From Rhizobium tropici CIAT 899 (GTDB lineage Bacteria; Pseudomonadota; Alphaproteobacteria; Rhizobiales; Rhizobiaceae), in the NCBI RefSeq assembly GCF_000330885.1, contig NC_020061.1:62001-126000 (forward strand): 64,000 nucleotides of DNA, given 5' to 3'. The notes under the pieces are model-generated. The model was not told the origin of the DNA. It made no database searches and saw nothing but the letters and a program-made list of their open reading frames with translations. Every line of letters starts with the position of its first letter. Within the stretch, counting starts at the first letter, position 1. The position numbers and the translations under genes were made by a program. Below are positions 29,305-39,089 of this stretch, piece by piece.

Positions 29305-30714
29305 TGTAACGGGCTGTCCCGAGTCAATCCCTTTTGAGCTTAATCCCTCGCCGAGTGCTTGCTTCTGTCCGCAGTCGACGCCGGGGTCGCTGCTTTATGG
29401 GGTCTGCTGAGGACCGGCTGGCCAATCTAAGGACGCGCAGTCACCTCAGTGCTGCTTGCGGTTCATCGGCCTATCCGCTCCATCGTCCCGGCGAAGGGAC
29501 CTTGCTCCGGTGGGCTGATGGTGGTGCCCGCCCGAAACCTTGTCTTGTTGTCTCGCTTCCTGCTCAGGCGGTCATGGCTGACGCCGCCTTGTGGGGAATG
29601 AAGTTGGTTTTATCCCTGAGCATGTGGTGCAACACCACCGCCAGCTTACGGGCCAGCGCAACACGCGCCTTTCTGGGTCCCGCACGTCTTGCAACCGCCA
29701 GCGCCCAGCTTTTGAGATCCGAACCCTTCACGGGGCGCGTCAGGATGACATTGGCCGCCTCGTAGAGCGCGGTTCGTACGCCCGCATCACCGATCTTCGA
29801 GATGCGGCCGCTATAATCGGTTTCGCCCGATTGATACTTCTTGGGCGTCAATCCGAAATGCGGCCCCACCGCTCGTGATGATCGGAAGCGCTCAGGCGCG
29901 TCAACAGCCGACACGAATGTCAGCGCCACCAGCACGCCAACGCCGGGCGTCGTCATCAGCCGACGTGCATTATCGTCCTGACGGGCCATGACACGCAGCT
30001 TTCGTTCAAAACCTGCAAATTCGTCCATAAGCGCGTCGCGCACCTTCAACAGTGAAACGGTGATCGCCTCCAAGGTCGGATGACCTTCAATCAGCTCGCG
30101 GATCCGTGCCGCATAGGTGCGCCGCGTGGTCGGCCCTACCTTGAGGCCGAAACCGCGCAGAATGCCCCGGAGGCTCATCTCGATGTCGTGAAGTTTTCCC
30201 TGGATGAGCTTGCGTGCGGTCAGCAGCGCTCGCACCTCCTGGGCCGGAAGAGATTTGCAGTGGACCGGCCTGAACCAGCCAAGCCGCATTAACTGCGCAA
30301 TACCCCGTGCGTCCTTCTTGTCGGTCTTCACGGGCATCGTCTTGAAGGCCGCCCGCACGTGGCGCGTCTCGATCAGTTCGACCGCCAGATCCGCCTTCGC
30401 CATTTCCGCGTAAAGCCATTGCGACAAGGGGCCAGCCTCAAGACCAATTCGTTCCATCGCCGCGCCCTGCTCGCCAAACCAGGCGATCAGCGCATCGGGT
30501 TCACTGTGGACCTTTGCCTCGCGCACGATGCGGCCATCCGCATCCACCACGCACACACTCGAGTATTCCAACGAGACATCGATTCCGGCATACTGCTTCA
30601 TGGTCGTCTCTCCGTGATGCTATGGAGCAGGCCACTCCTGACTCCGCGACACCATCATTGTGAGGGACGACCACCAAGCCTTCAAACTCGCCTGGCTGGG
30701 ATCCGCCCGTTACA
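29305..30714 (-). mobile_element. IS110-family insertion sequence
   Basis: A 1410-bp element bounded by the perfect 10-bp inverted repeat TGTAACGGGC / GCCCGTTACA. It interrupts the fatty-acid-hydroxylase gene. Removing it, apart from one or two junction bases, restores a continuous reading frame. Confidence 0.85.
29564..30601 (-). CDS. IS110-family transposase (DEDD type)
   Basis: A 345-residue transposase. The N-terminal DEDD domain begins YAGIDVSLEYSSVCVVD and includes RIGLEAGPLSQWL and VKTDKKDARGIAQLM. The C-terminal transposase-20 region has TPGVGVLVALTFVSAVD and GPHFGLTPKKYQSGE with the essential serine-containing block. Length and motifs are complete and no frameshift is visible, so the element may still move. 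It is oriented opposite to the gene it disrupts. Confidence 0.93.
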   Translation of the reverse strand: MKQYAGIDVSLEYSSVCVVDADGRIVREAKVHSEPDALIAWFGEQGAAMERIGLEAGPLSQWLYAEMAKADLAVELIETRHVRAAFKTMPVKTDKKDARGIAQLMRLGWFRPVHCKSLPAQEVRALLTARKLIQGKLHDIEMSLRGILRGFGLKVGPTTRRTYAARIRELIEGHPTLEAITVSLLKVRDALMDEFAGFERKLRVMARQDDNARRLMTTPGVGVLVALTFVSAVDAPERFRSSRAVGPHFGLTPKKYQSGETDYSGRISKIGDAGVRTALYEAANVILTRPVKGSDLKSWALAVARRAGPRKARVALARKLAVVLHHMLRDKTNFIPHKAASAMTA

Positions 30715-31548
30715 CCATCTAACGGTCAATTTTGGTGCCTTGCTTCACTCTAGCAATCCGCTCATCAACACGGGGCTCGCCGTCCTTTCAGGTGTGCTCG
30801 TCGCGATAGCCGGTGACTTCTTCTATTATTGGATGCATCGCGCCCAACACGCCGTTCCGTTCCTTTGGCGCCTGCATGCCACTCATCACTCAATTCGTGA
30901 ACTGACGGCCTGGAATTGCAATCATCATTTTACCGAGCCATTTGTATACGCATTGTTTGTCACGCTACCACTTACGCTGGTTAACTTCGAATCAGGCGTC
31001 GTGCCCGTCGTTGCCATGACCCTAATTACCTTTCAGGCCCACCTTTCTCACTCTAGCACACGAGTCAACCTTGGGCCGCTCCGATACATTATCGGCGACA
31101 ACAAATTCCACCGCATTCACCACTCGATGGAACCGCATCATCGGCATCGAAACTATGGGTTCTTTACGACGGTATGGGACACGATTTTCCGCACGGCATA
31201 TTGGCCGAAAAAGGACGAGTGGCCGCAAGTTGGTCTCCGAGATCAGTCCGAACCACTCACCGTACGTGACTATTTTATGTTTCCGTTTGATAAGCGACGT
31301 TGGATCAGAACCAAGGTCGGAAATGGTATGCGGGGAGTTGAGGCTGGCGGATTGAACGCGGCGGAAAGAGATGGACCTGTTCGTTCGGATATCAGTTCCG
31401 CAGCTTGAAGTTCAAAGAGTTGGGTCTGATCTAAACTTGGTGGCGGCCTTGATCAGGAGGCTGCTTAGCGAGAAGATCTGCAAGGCTGCGGCCCACCGTT
31501 TGGTGATGATCCTATCCGGCAAGTTGAGCACGAGGGTCGGCTCAGATC

Positions 31549-31793
31549 CGTTTCATCTTAGCATCAAAGCTCCCCGGCCCGGCCAAGACCAGATACAGGA
31601 CGACGAAGCAAAACAGGATTAAGCCATCGCCGCCGCCTGCGGGCAGCATTGGCGAAAACCAACTGTCCTGCCGGTGCCTCGCCGCCTGAGGGGAAGCCAA
31701 ATAGTTTCACAGTGCCATGTTCAGTGAATAGCCGCGCGGCAACAATCCAGAGCACGGCAAGTGCCGTCTGCGTGTTTTGAAACGTTCCTTCAA
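31549..31793 (-). pseudogene. Decayed doxX-like copy
   Basis: On the minus strand, in pieces from different frames, are TQTALAVLWIVAARLFTEHG and TVKLFGFP, then GGGDGLILFCFVVLYLVLAG with PGSFDAKMK. This matches the DoxX protein at 26466-26870 end for end, but the middle is deleted and frames are shifted. It is a degenerate duplicate. Confidence 0.65.
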
Positions 31794-32250
31794 ATTAGTA
31801 TTGAGCCTCTTCGCCGCATCATAAACTCCCGCTCAATCGGGATCCGGGTCAGAAGGCGCTCGACCGCTGGGATGAACCGAATTGATCTCTGGCAAATATC
31901 ACGCCAATAGAAATTCGCAGAGGACGTGAAACCATTGTTACGCATGGAAAGGTCTTTCCGGGCGCCGAAGGGGATTGCCCTCCGAACAGATCGACTACCG
32001 ATATAGCGATGACAAAAGGCCTGCCGTTCACTCGCTGAAGTTCACCAGGATGCTGTGCGGATCGCTCTTTCTTTCCCACCAAATGGGCCCGCTGTCGGAC
32101 TGCGCGATATTCAATTTTCCGCCCACTATGCGATTTGCGAAGAAAGTTTTCACAGAGCGTCTTTGCGCTGTGAAAACGTCAATTTGTATTACTAATGAGG
32201 AGTACTGATAGGTTTGTAGGGCGTACATACACGCTGTGGATAGATAAGTT
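31794..32250. other. Upstream region of nodD
   Basis: No gene recognised. It presumably holds the nodD promoter; I see no nod box. Confidence 0.35.
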
Positions 32251-33225
32251 ATGCGGTTCAATGGGCTTGACCTAAATCTCCTAGTCGCGCTCGACGCCCT
32301 GATGAGCGAACGCAATCTGACGGCGGCGGCGCGCAGTATCAACCTGAGCCAGCCAGCCATGAGCGCGGCGGTCGCACGGTTGCGCACCTATTTCCAAGAT
32401 GAGCTGTTTACGATGGCCGGCCGCGAATTTATCCCCACCCGGCGGGCTGAAGGTATCGCGCCGGCGGTGCGCGAGGCTCTGCTGCAGATTCAGCTCTCCA
32501 TTATTTCGAGGGAGCCGTTTGACCCGGCTAGGTCGGATCGCCGCTTCAAAATTGTGCTTTCCGATTACGTTACACTCGTGTTTTTCGAAAGGATTGCGGA
32601 GCGTGTCGCGCGAGAAGCTCCCGGCGTCAGCTTCGAATTTCTTCCCCCCGGCGATGATAATGAAGACCTTCTTCGGCGCGGCGACGTTGATTTTTTCATT
32701 CTGCCGGAAATATTCTTATCAAACGCCCATCCCCAAGCGAGACTGTTCGATGATGTCCACGTGTGCGTAGGCTGCACCTCGAACAAGCAACTGGAAGAGC
32801 CGTTTACGTTCGAGAGATACATGTCGATGGGGCACGTTGTGGCCAAATTCTATACGCGGAGGCCGGGACTCGAGGATTCGTGCCTCCTCGAGCACGGTCG
32901 CGAGAGACGGATCGACGTCGTCGTACATGGCTTCAGTATGATTCCGTCCATGGTTTCGGGCAATGAGCGCATAGGAACCATGCCCTTACGGCTGGCGCAG
33001 CACTTCGCAAGAACAATGCCGCTGCGCATCGTCGAGCTTCCGCTGCCACGACACCTTCCGTTCACCGAAGCCGTTCAATGGCATGAACTTCACAATAGTG
33101 ATCCGGGAAGCGTCTGGATGCGCGAAATGCTGTTTGAGGAGGCGTCCCGCATGGTTTCGCCGATTGCCACGACCGCGCCGCTCAGCAACTCAAACCAGCA
33201 CGAATGTTGTCCTGCGCACATGTGA
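32251..33225 (+). CDS. nodD: NodD, LysR-family nodulation regulator (copy 1)
   Basis: A 324-residue LysR protein starting [18 protein letters not shown], the characteristic NodD N-terminus. The winged helix-turn-helix covers residues 1-65 ([20 protein letters not shown]). The central and C-terminal effector domain includes [15 protein letters not shown] and [20 protein letters not shown]. NodD binds nod boxes and activates nodulation genes with plant flavonoids. It is a close paralogue of the nodD at 44929-45918, with a one-residue difference in spacing near residue 201 and a different C-terminal tail. It stands alone, not divergent from a nod operon, and its inducer range may differ. Confidence 0.93.
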   Translation: MRFNGLDLNLLVALDALMSERNLTAAARSINLSQPAMSAAVARLRTYFQDELFTMAGREFIPTRRAEGIAPAVREALLQIQLSIISREPFDPARSDRRFKIVLSDYVTLVFFERIAERVAREAPGVSFEFLPPGDDNEDLLRRGDVDFFILPEIFLSNAHPQARLFDDVHVCVGCTSNKQLEEPFTFERYMSMGHVVAKFYTRRPGLEDSCLLEHGRERRIDVVVHGFSMIPSMVSGNERIGTMPLRLAQHFARTMPLRIVELPLPRHLPFTEAVQWHELHNSDPGSVWMREMLFEEASRMVSPIATTAPLSNSNQHECCPAHM

Positions 33226-33772
33226 TCCGAAAACTTCATCGGGCCATGACTATTATATGGCTGCCATAGCGCCGTTTCGGGCGCCGCGCTATACGCCGCG
33301 CGTTAATGCTGCCGGCAAGCTTATACGTTCCCGCGCCCGCTCGCCGACCGCTTTGACGATAGTGGGATTAGCTTAACACCGGGGACGCTAGTTTAGGGTA
33401 GCCGATCGCGAACATCGCTCATCCATGACCTCACGTTTTGCCGGTCTGTCTGCCGCTCAACGATGTCGGAGATGCGACTACGCCGTGAGGGCCACTTGGG
33501 TGATCTTGTTGGAAAGTGGCACTTTGAGCCATCGGCAGATCCGGATAATGCACGCGCCCCGCCGAAGAGTAGATGATTGCGTCCATCGCTCGTATGTGAC
33601 TGCTGGGCTGCCGGACAATTGCCGCAGGGTATCTTGTCGACGTGCTCACTGCCCAGTTGGATCAATGTCGCGGACATGGTCATGAAGAACCCCCGGTCAA
33701 CGCCGTGCCAAGATTGTAGGACTCGGCGCGGCGATGGCGGGTGATCAAATTGATCGGTGATCGTGGGGTTGC
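33226..33772. other. Non-coding stretch downstream of nodD
   Basis: No gene recognised; overlapping frames on both strands lack family motifs. Confidence 0.3.
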
Positions 33773-34183
33773 TCACTGCTTTGCGGGCGCGGATTTCTGC
33801 AGTTTGTCGTCAAGTTTCTTCACGAGAACAGGATCCTTCTGTGCAGCGGCCAGAATTTCGTTGTATTCGTCCACTGAAATATTGGGAGAGGTCTGAACGG
33901 CCTGTATCATCTGTTTTCTTGCCTCGCTCCGTAGCTCTTGCTTCGCTGTCTCATCCGGCGCCGCCTTGATCTTGGCCGCGTACTCCTGCCTAATCTTGTC
34001 CACCTGGAGATAGGCGACGGCAAAAGCTTCGATCTTCTGGTCACTGATGGCCGCAGCCGCACCATTGCCATCTGGTTGCCCTTGGGCGGGTTGCGTCTCT
34101 TGCGCCGCTGCAGGATTGCTGAGAAACATCAAGCCCAAAACTGCAGCGGTCAACGATGCGGCAGAGATGTAACGATCGATCAT
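33773..34183 (-). CDS. DUF4168-type exported protein
   Basis: A 136-residue protein. Residues 1-30 (SLTAAVLGLMFLSNPAAAQ) are a Sec signal peptide. The mature part is a helical domain with AISDQKIEAFAVAYLQVDKI and ISVDEYNEILAAAQKDP, which I recognise as DUF4168, a periplasmic family of unknown function. The ATG at 34183 follows AGGAATT. The longer frame to 34306 is not used. It lies downstream of the y4wF/y4wE-like pair on the same strand, so it occupies the place of a third gene of that locus. I cannot confirm relation to y4wG. Confidence 0.7.
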   Translation of the reverse strand: MIDRYISAASLTAAVLGLMFLSNPAAAQETQPAQGQPDGNGAAAAISDQKIEAFAVAYLQVDKIRQEYAAKIKAAPDETAKQELRSEARKQMIQAVQTSPNISVDEYNEILAAAQKDPVLVKKLDDKLQKSAPAKQ

Positions 34184-34475
34184 TTTAATTCCTCTCATAT
34201 AGTGCGGGGGACAAGGCTTCTTTCCCAGCGTAAAGCCAAAAGCGGTGATATAGCCGGCTTCGGTCGACGAGGATTCGGCGACAATGTGGCCTTCAATGCT
34301 TGCCATAGGACGATAGCGAGGCGATCATGATACCATGAACGGGGCGCTGCCGAGAACTTTGCCATCATCAGGAGCATATGAACCGGATGCGACGGCGAGG
34401 AGCTTGACGTTTAGCATCCAACTGGACGGCCAGCACGGCGCAGGAAAAGTTGTTGGGGCTCCAAATTATGGCGCA

Positions 34476-35504
34476 TCAGTTAAGACGAGCCATAAATTCG
34501 GATTGAATAGTGGCTGCTGTGTAAAGGGAAGCATCCAGCGGCAGGGTCCCAAATGCAAGTTGACACAGAAGATAGTTGGCGCCTGCCTCTTCTACCTGGC
34601 TAAGTAATGTTTGTCTCACCGACGCCGCCGACCCTGCGATGCATAACTCGTTCTCAACCGCCTCGTCGAAAGTCAGCGGCAGGTTTGGTGGAGTCTGCAG
34701 GTCATTTAGCTCGTAAAGGAATTCAAAGCTGGCGAGCCAGTGTTCGTAAGCCGGCGCTGCGAGCACCCAGGCTTCGCGGTCAGAACGCCCAATCACGATC
34801 ATGCGAAGCAAGCCACGAAACGAGGATTGATCATCTTCGCCCGTGTTCTCTTTTCGATGGGCGCGGAAGGCGTCAGTAATTTTGCGGACAGAAGAGGACG
34901 GTCCCAGGCACGCGATGTTTGCGCCGTTCGCAGCGGCCCAGCGGGCCGATTCGGGTCTACCTGTGGCAATCCACATCGGTGGATGCGGGCTTTGATGAGG
35001 TTTTAGTGTCAAAGGTATGTTGCTCAGCTCAAAATGCTGGCCCTTATGGGACAACGTGCCGCCTCTCATCGCATTAAGAAGAATTTCACTGGCTTCCGCA
35101 TAGCAGCCTGGTGCCGCGTCCGCACACATCCCGAAATAACTTAATTCGATCGGGAGAGAACCGCGTCCAATCCCGACCTCAACTCTGCCGCCGCTCAATT
35201 GGTCCAGCATACAGATTTCTTCAAAAGCACGCAGCGGGTGATAAAGGGGCAGCAGCATGACAAGTGGCCCGATACGAATCCAACGCGTACGCTGCGCGAC
35301 GCTCGATAAAAACAGATTTGGCGATGGCCCTCTCCCATGTGGAGTACAGTGGTGCTCAGCAAGGTGATAAGCGTAAAAACCAAGGCCGTCGCACGCCTCG
35401 GCTAACCTCAGGCGATCTGAGTACTGCTGGGCTATGTCGCAGCCGTTGTCGTCCAGATGATCGAAGATGCCGAAGGTCAGATTAGAAGGAATGGCATTTC
35501 CCAT
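34476..35504 (-). CDS. Luciferase-like flavin monooxygenase (y4wF-like)
   Basis: A 342-residue bacterial luciferase-family (LLM) TIM-barrel enzyme using reduced flavin. Signature parts are YAYHLAEHHCTPHGRGPSPN at residues 50-70, RIGPLVMLLPLYHPLRAFEE and GGRVEVGIGRGS. The ATG at 35504 follows GGAGA. It lies 212 bp downstream of a HisC-like aminotransferase on the same strand, an arrangement matching y4wE-y4wF of NGR234, which is reported to be nod-box controlled and needed for indole-3-acetic acid production. That role is therefore inferred for this pair. Confidence 0.82.
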   Translation of the reverse strand: MGNAIPSNLTFGIFDHLDDNGCDIAQQYSDRLRLAEACDGLGFYAYHLAEHHCTPHGRGPSPNLFLSSVAQRTRWIRIGPLVMLLPLYHPLRAFEEICMLDQLSGGRVEVGIGRGSLPIELSYFGMCADAAPGCYAEASEILLNAMRGGTLSHKGQHFELSNIPLTLKPHQSPHPPMWIATGRPESARWAAANGANIACLGPSSSVRKITDAFRAHRKENTGEDDQSSFRGLLRMIVIGRSDREAWVLAAPAYEHWLASFEFLYELNDLQTPPNLPLTFDEAVENELCIAGSAASVRQTLLSQVEEAGANYLLCQLAFGTLPLDASLYTAATIQSEFMARLN

Positions 35505-35716
35505 TCGATTGTCTCCAATGTTAGATGAAAGATGTCGATTCAAGCGATGAAGAGGCGGTCTATGCTCCGGCCGTGGTTCTCCACGACGAGGCATCAAAAG
35601 GCACCAGGGTCAGTGCAATCGCCGACACCGGTTGTGTCGACCTCATTTGGTGCGGAGATCTGGGTATCCCGGCCAAATCGACTTGGCTGTTTCTGTGGTG
35701 TCGGCAAAAACAAAGA

Positions 35717-36829
35717 TTAGCCGTGCGTGACCGGCTGCATCTTCAGGCTTTTAGAAATGTCAGCGGCGGCTGATAGGAATGCATCCATTTGGGTTTTTGA
35801 ACCGACGCTTACGCGAATATGATTTTCCAGGCCGTCATCGGGAAAGACGGCAACAAGTATCTTTCGTCTTCTCAACGATGCTTGCCACCACGTGCCGTTT
35901 TGCCCAGGTGGTGCGCGAGCAAGCAAGAAATTTGCATGAGACGGGGTCACCGAAAATCCGAGTTTAGAGAGTGCGGCCGTGGTTCGGTGTCTTTCATCTT
36001 TGATATGTTTGTGGTTCTCGGCGTAGGCGGCGCGGTGCGAGAGGATGCTGGTGCCGACCGCGTGGGCAATAAGATTCATATTGAAGAGATTTTGGCTGTT
36101 ACGCAGCCTTCCGATAAGTTCAGGATGACCGAAGCCGAAACCAATGCGAATACCGGCGGCGGCGTAGCTTTTAGAAAATGTTCTTAAGACCAGCAGGTTC
36201 GAATGGCGATTGATAAGTCGTAGAGCATCGTCGGGCGCAAAATCGACATACGCCTCATCCAACACTATCAAACGGTCGGATTGCGCAGCGAGCCTGTCGA
36301 TCTCGGCTATTGGAACAAAGGTTCCGCTCGGGTTATTCGGATTGGCCAGCAGGATGAACTTTGCCTCTTTTGCGGGACCGAGAAGCAATTGCTCTATCGG
36401 CAACGAATAAGCTTTGCTCCATTCGATTTCGAGAAATTGAGCACCCTGCAACAAGGCTAGTTTGCGGTTGAACGAAAAACCTGGCGACATCATCGCCACG
36501 CTATCACCCGGAGCAAGGAAAGCCCTGTAGATTAGCCCCAGCAGTTCAGACGATCCATTGCCGGCGATCACCTGATCGCGGGAGAGGCCATACGCATTGG
36601 CGGCCGCTTCCCGCAAGCAGCGATTATCATCCTCCGGATAAAGGTAATGCCGTTTGAGGGCGGCAATCGCGCTTCGCATCACCAGCATTGGCAACGGAAA
36701 TGGATTCTCATTCGTGTCCAGCTTAACGCAATTGGCTTCAGGACCCGGCTGTTTAGCCGGAATAGCGTCGAGCTGTCTCACCGTCTGCGAAAGAGCCGAA
36801 AGCACACTTTGCAGTTTTGCATCAGACAT
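35717..36829 (-). CDS. HisC-like PLP aminotransferase (y4wE-like)
   Basis: A 370-residue class I/II aminotransferase of the histidinol-phosphate type. Motifs are VIAGNGSSELLGLIYRAF, the substrate/PLP segment NPNNPSGTF, LDEAYVDFAP and the Schiff-base lysine in TFSKSYAAAGIRIGFG (about residue 220). It stands next to an LLM monooxygenase instead of his genes, so a symbiotic role is more likely than histidine synthesis. In NGR234 the corresponding y4wE takes part in auxin formation, presumably by transaminating tryptophan. A nod box lies about 680 bp upstream on the same strand. Confidence 0.85.
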   Translation of the reverse strand: MSDAKLQSVLSALSQTVRQLDAIPAKQPGPEANCVKLDTNENPFPLPMLVMRSAIAALKRHYLYPEDDNRCLREAAANAYGLSRDQVIAGNGSSELLGLIYRAFLAPGDSVAMMSPGFSFNRKLALLQGAQFLEIEWSKAYSLPIEQLLLGPAKEAKFILLANPNNPSGTFVPIAEIDRLAAQSDRLIVLDEAYVDFAPDDALRLINRHSNLLVLRTFSKSYAAAGIRIGFGFGHPELIGRLRNSQNLFNMNLIAHAVGTSILSHRAAYAENHKHIKDERHRTTAALSKLGFSVTPSHANFLLARAPPGQNGTWWQASLRRRKILVAVFPDDGLENHIRVSVGSKTQMDAFLSAAADISKSLKMQPVTHG

Positions 36830-37510
36830 ATCTTTTCTCCGTATCAGTTAGTCGAACCCGCTAGCATGTGATCGGCAGTCCTAGCTGAAGCCCATGTATC
36901 TTCGTTCCGCTTCGACGACGGCAGCAACGATCATCCTGTCCGCAGATCGCCACGCAACGCTAACCCTCTAAAACCGCAATTTGCTCAAGCCTTTGAAATT
37001 AGAGCGGCGCCTTTGGACCAGCCGCCTCTCACGATGTGATTTGGCGGCCAATGCCGCCAGCTTGCCCCCGCCGTTTTCGAATGCGGCTCTCACCCGGCCC
37101 ATCCCCTAAAGTGGTAGTCTCGGCAAAACTCCGAAGGCAGCTGACGGGATCGCAATCGCGACCGACCGCGTCGAGACCGGCAGAAACGTGCAGCTCGCTT
37201 GGACGATCACCACGGAAATCTTCATGAGGGCCTCCTGGAGCATGAAATTACAAGCCGAGAGCTACGGACTGGATCGAGACCTCAAACACGACCATGCGAG
37301 CGAGATCGATACCGTCCGTCGGCGGATTGGGTATTCTGATCTGCCCAATACCTTCGCCACTGATGAGCCGGCCGTCGCCAGTGGGATCAATGGGGACATC
37401 GTCGACATCCCTGCCGAGGAGGCTTATCGTCATGTGAACCACCACTGATTAGCATCGCCGACCCCACCGTCGGTGGAGCACTTCACCGCCTATTTACGCT
37501 TGATCGGCCC
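36830..37510. other. Long leader between nod box and aminotransferase gene
   Basis: No gene recognised on the minus strand. A plus-strand frame at 37188-37448 has no family motif. The 680 bp may reflect an insertion and decay between promoter and gene. Confidence 0.35.
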
Positions 37511-37558
37511 ATCGGGATAATCGATTGATTTAATAGGACTCATCCAAATGTCGGATGG
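37511..37558 (-). promoter_or_regulatory. nod box pointing at the y4wE-like locus
   Basis: On the minus strand the site reads ATCCGACATTTGGATG, six bases, ATT-AAAT-CAATCGATTATCCC. Both half sites and their spacing agree with the consensus. Deviations are ATT for ATC and loss of part of the TTTTACC tail. It corresponds in place to the nod box of y4wEFG in NGR234. Confidence 0.7.
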
Positions 37559-38108
37559 TTGCGGCAAGCTTCGCATCACAGCGGTGAAAATCGACCAGGG
37601 CAGGTGTCGTCGGTTCGTGCCCGCGGCGGCGTCGCTCGTGGCAGCGCAATAGACTGCCGGCCATGGCTCTCGCGGGCTCCTCGACTCACCGCCGCATCGA
37701 CATTGCAATGTCCTAATCATCGTCTCGGCACGATTTGCTGCAGGCGATGTTCAGGCCGTCATTCCAACGCGATCGGAAGTACAGGCTCTCCCTTGAGTCT
37801 GATGCGGGCACTATCTCGCGATTTTCATTGGAGGATTAGGTTATCGTCGAATTTGGCGGCGATCGCCGGCTCCGCTCGTGCTGTCGGCACCCTCGCCGGC
37901 ATTGGCGAGAAGACCGACCGGCGGGACTGGGTGTTCGAGGAAGCTGCGGGACTATAGCGCGGGCTTAATGCGAGCCTGGCTCGCGGGCAAATGACATATT
38001 TTGATGCAAGCGCCGCTGCGAGCAACCTCCCAGCGTCGAGAAGCATGTTGCCTCCAGCTGCAGCTCCTGATCCGCCTTTCCTTCGGATAGAGACGTAGCC
38101 GCAAATGC
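37559..38108. other. Non-coding stretch before the IS5-family element
   Basis: No gene recognised. Confidence 0.3.
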
Positions 38109-39089
38109 TTAGAGGCTGCCTCAAAAAGAGGTGGGTGATTTCAGCAGGTTATGATTCCTTCGGATTTGCGAGATTCGATGGAGAACACGATGGCCTGGAC
38201 CAAAATCACCCGTCGGCAATATGCCCGGCGAACGGCACGCTACGCAAGCGATATGACGGATCGGGAATGGGGTCTGGTTCAGCCTTTCCTGCCAATGCCG
38301 CGCCGCTTGGGCCGCCCGCGGACCACGGATTTGCGAGAGGTGGTGAATGCCCTGCTTTACATCGCCACAACTGGTTGCCAATGGCGGATGCTGCCGAAGG
38401 ATTTTCCACCCTGCTCGACCGTCCAGCGCTATTTCTATGAATGGAGAGCGTTGGGACTTTGGCCACGCATCAACCATCGTCTCGTGATGGAAACGCGCGA
38501 GTTGGAGGGCAAGGAGGCAAGCCCGACGGCCGGTGTGATCGATAGCCAGAGCGTCAAAACCACCGAAAGCGGCGGCATCCGGGGCTATGACGCGGGCAAG
38601 AGTGCGCCTCGAAGGCGCGTGTCACCAATGGAGGAAGGTTCCATCCAGAGAGTTGTCGATTGATCTGGTAGCTGACGAGCGGATCGGTCGGGTAACCGGC
38701 CGGTTCGAAGCCTCGTGACAAAGGCCGCCTTGGGCGGTTGAGCAATCCAGTGGGCCGTAACGCGAGTGAAGTCCGAGCAGGCCTCGAAAGAGTCGATGCA
38801 GATGCCGACCCGTCTCTTACCCGGGGAAGGCCGTGCGAACAGGGAAGCAATCGTCACAAGCACCTGTTCGGTCTGCCGGGGTATTGGGCACGGCACGCGG
38901 GAAGGGTGATGCGGGTAATCGAGGGAGACCCGTGCGGTCGGAGGTCGCGGCTTCGACATCGCTGATGGCGATGGACCGGACGGGAGTCGGACAGGGTCGT
39001 AAGACTGTCGATGCCGGGCAATGCCGGCGGAGGAAAGGACCCTGACTTCTGGCATGCTTTCGAAGATGGTGAGGAAAGGGTGATTGGCG

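Larger units (their letters stand above)
29070..31408 (+). pseudogene. Fatty acid hydroxylase/sterol desaturase gene split by IS110
   Basis: The first 78 codons (29070-29304) give a membrane N-terminus ending LGLQLLGIKPLL. The same gene resumes at 30715 with LTVNFGALLHSSNPLINTG and runs to 31408. The downstream part has the histidine clusters of the family: MHRAQH, LHATHHS and KFHRIHHSMEPHHRHR, which bind a di-iron centre. The intact protein would be about 310 residues and hydroxylate or desaturate a lipid in the membrane. A nod box 56 bp upstream suggests a role in making a host-responsive lipid. The IS110 insertion should inactivate it. Confidence 0.82.
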
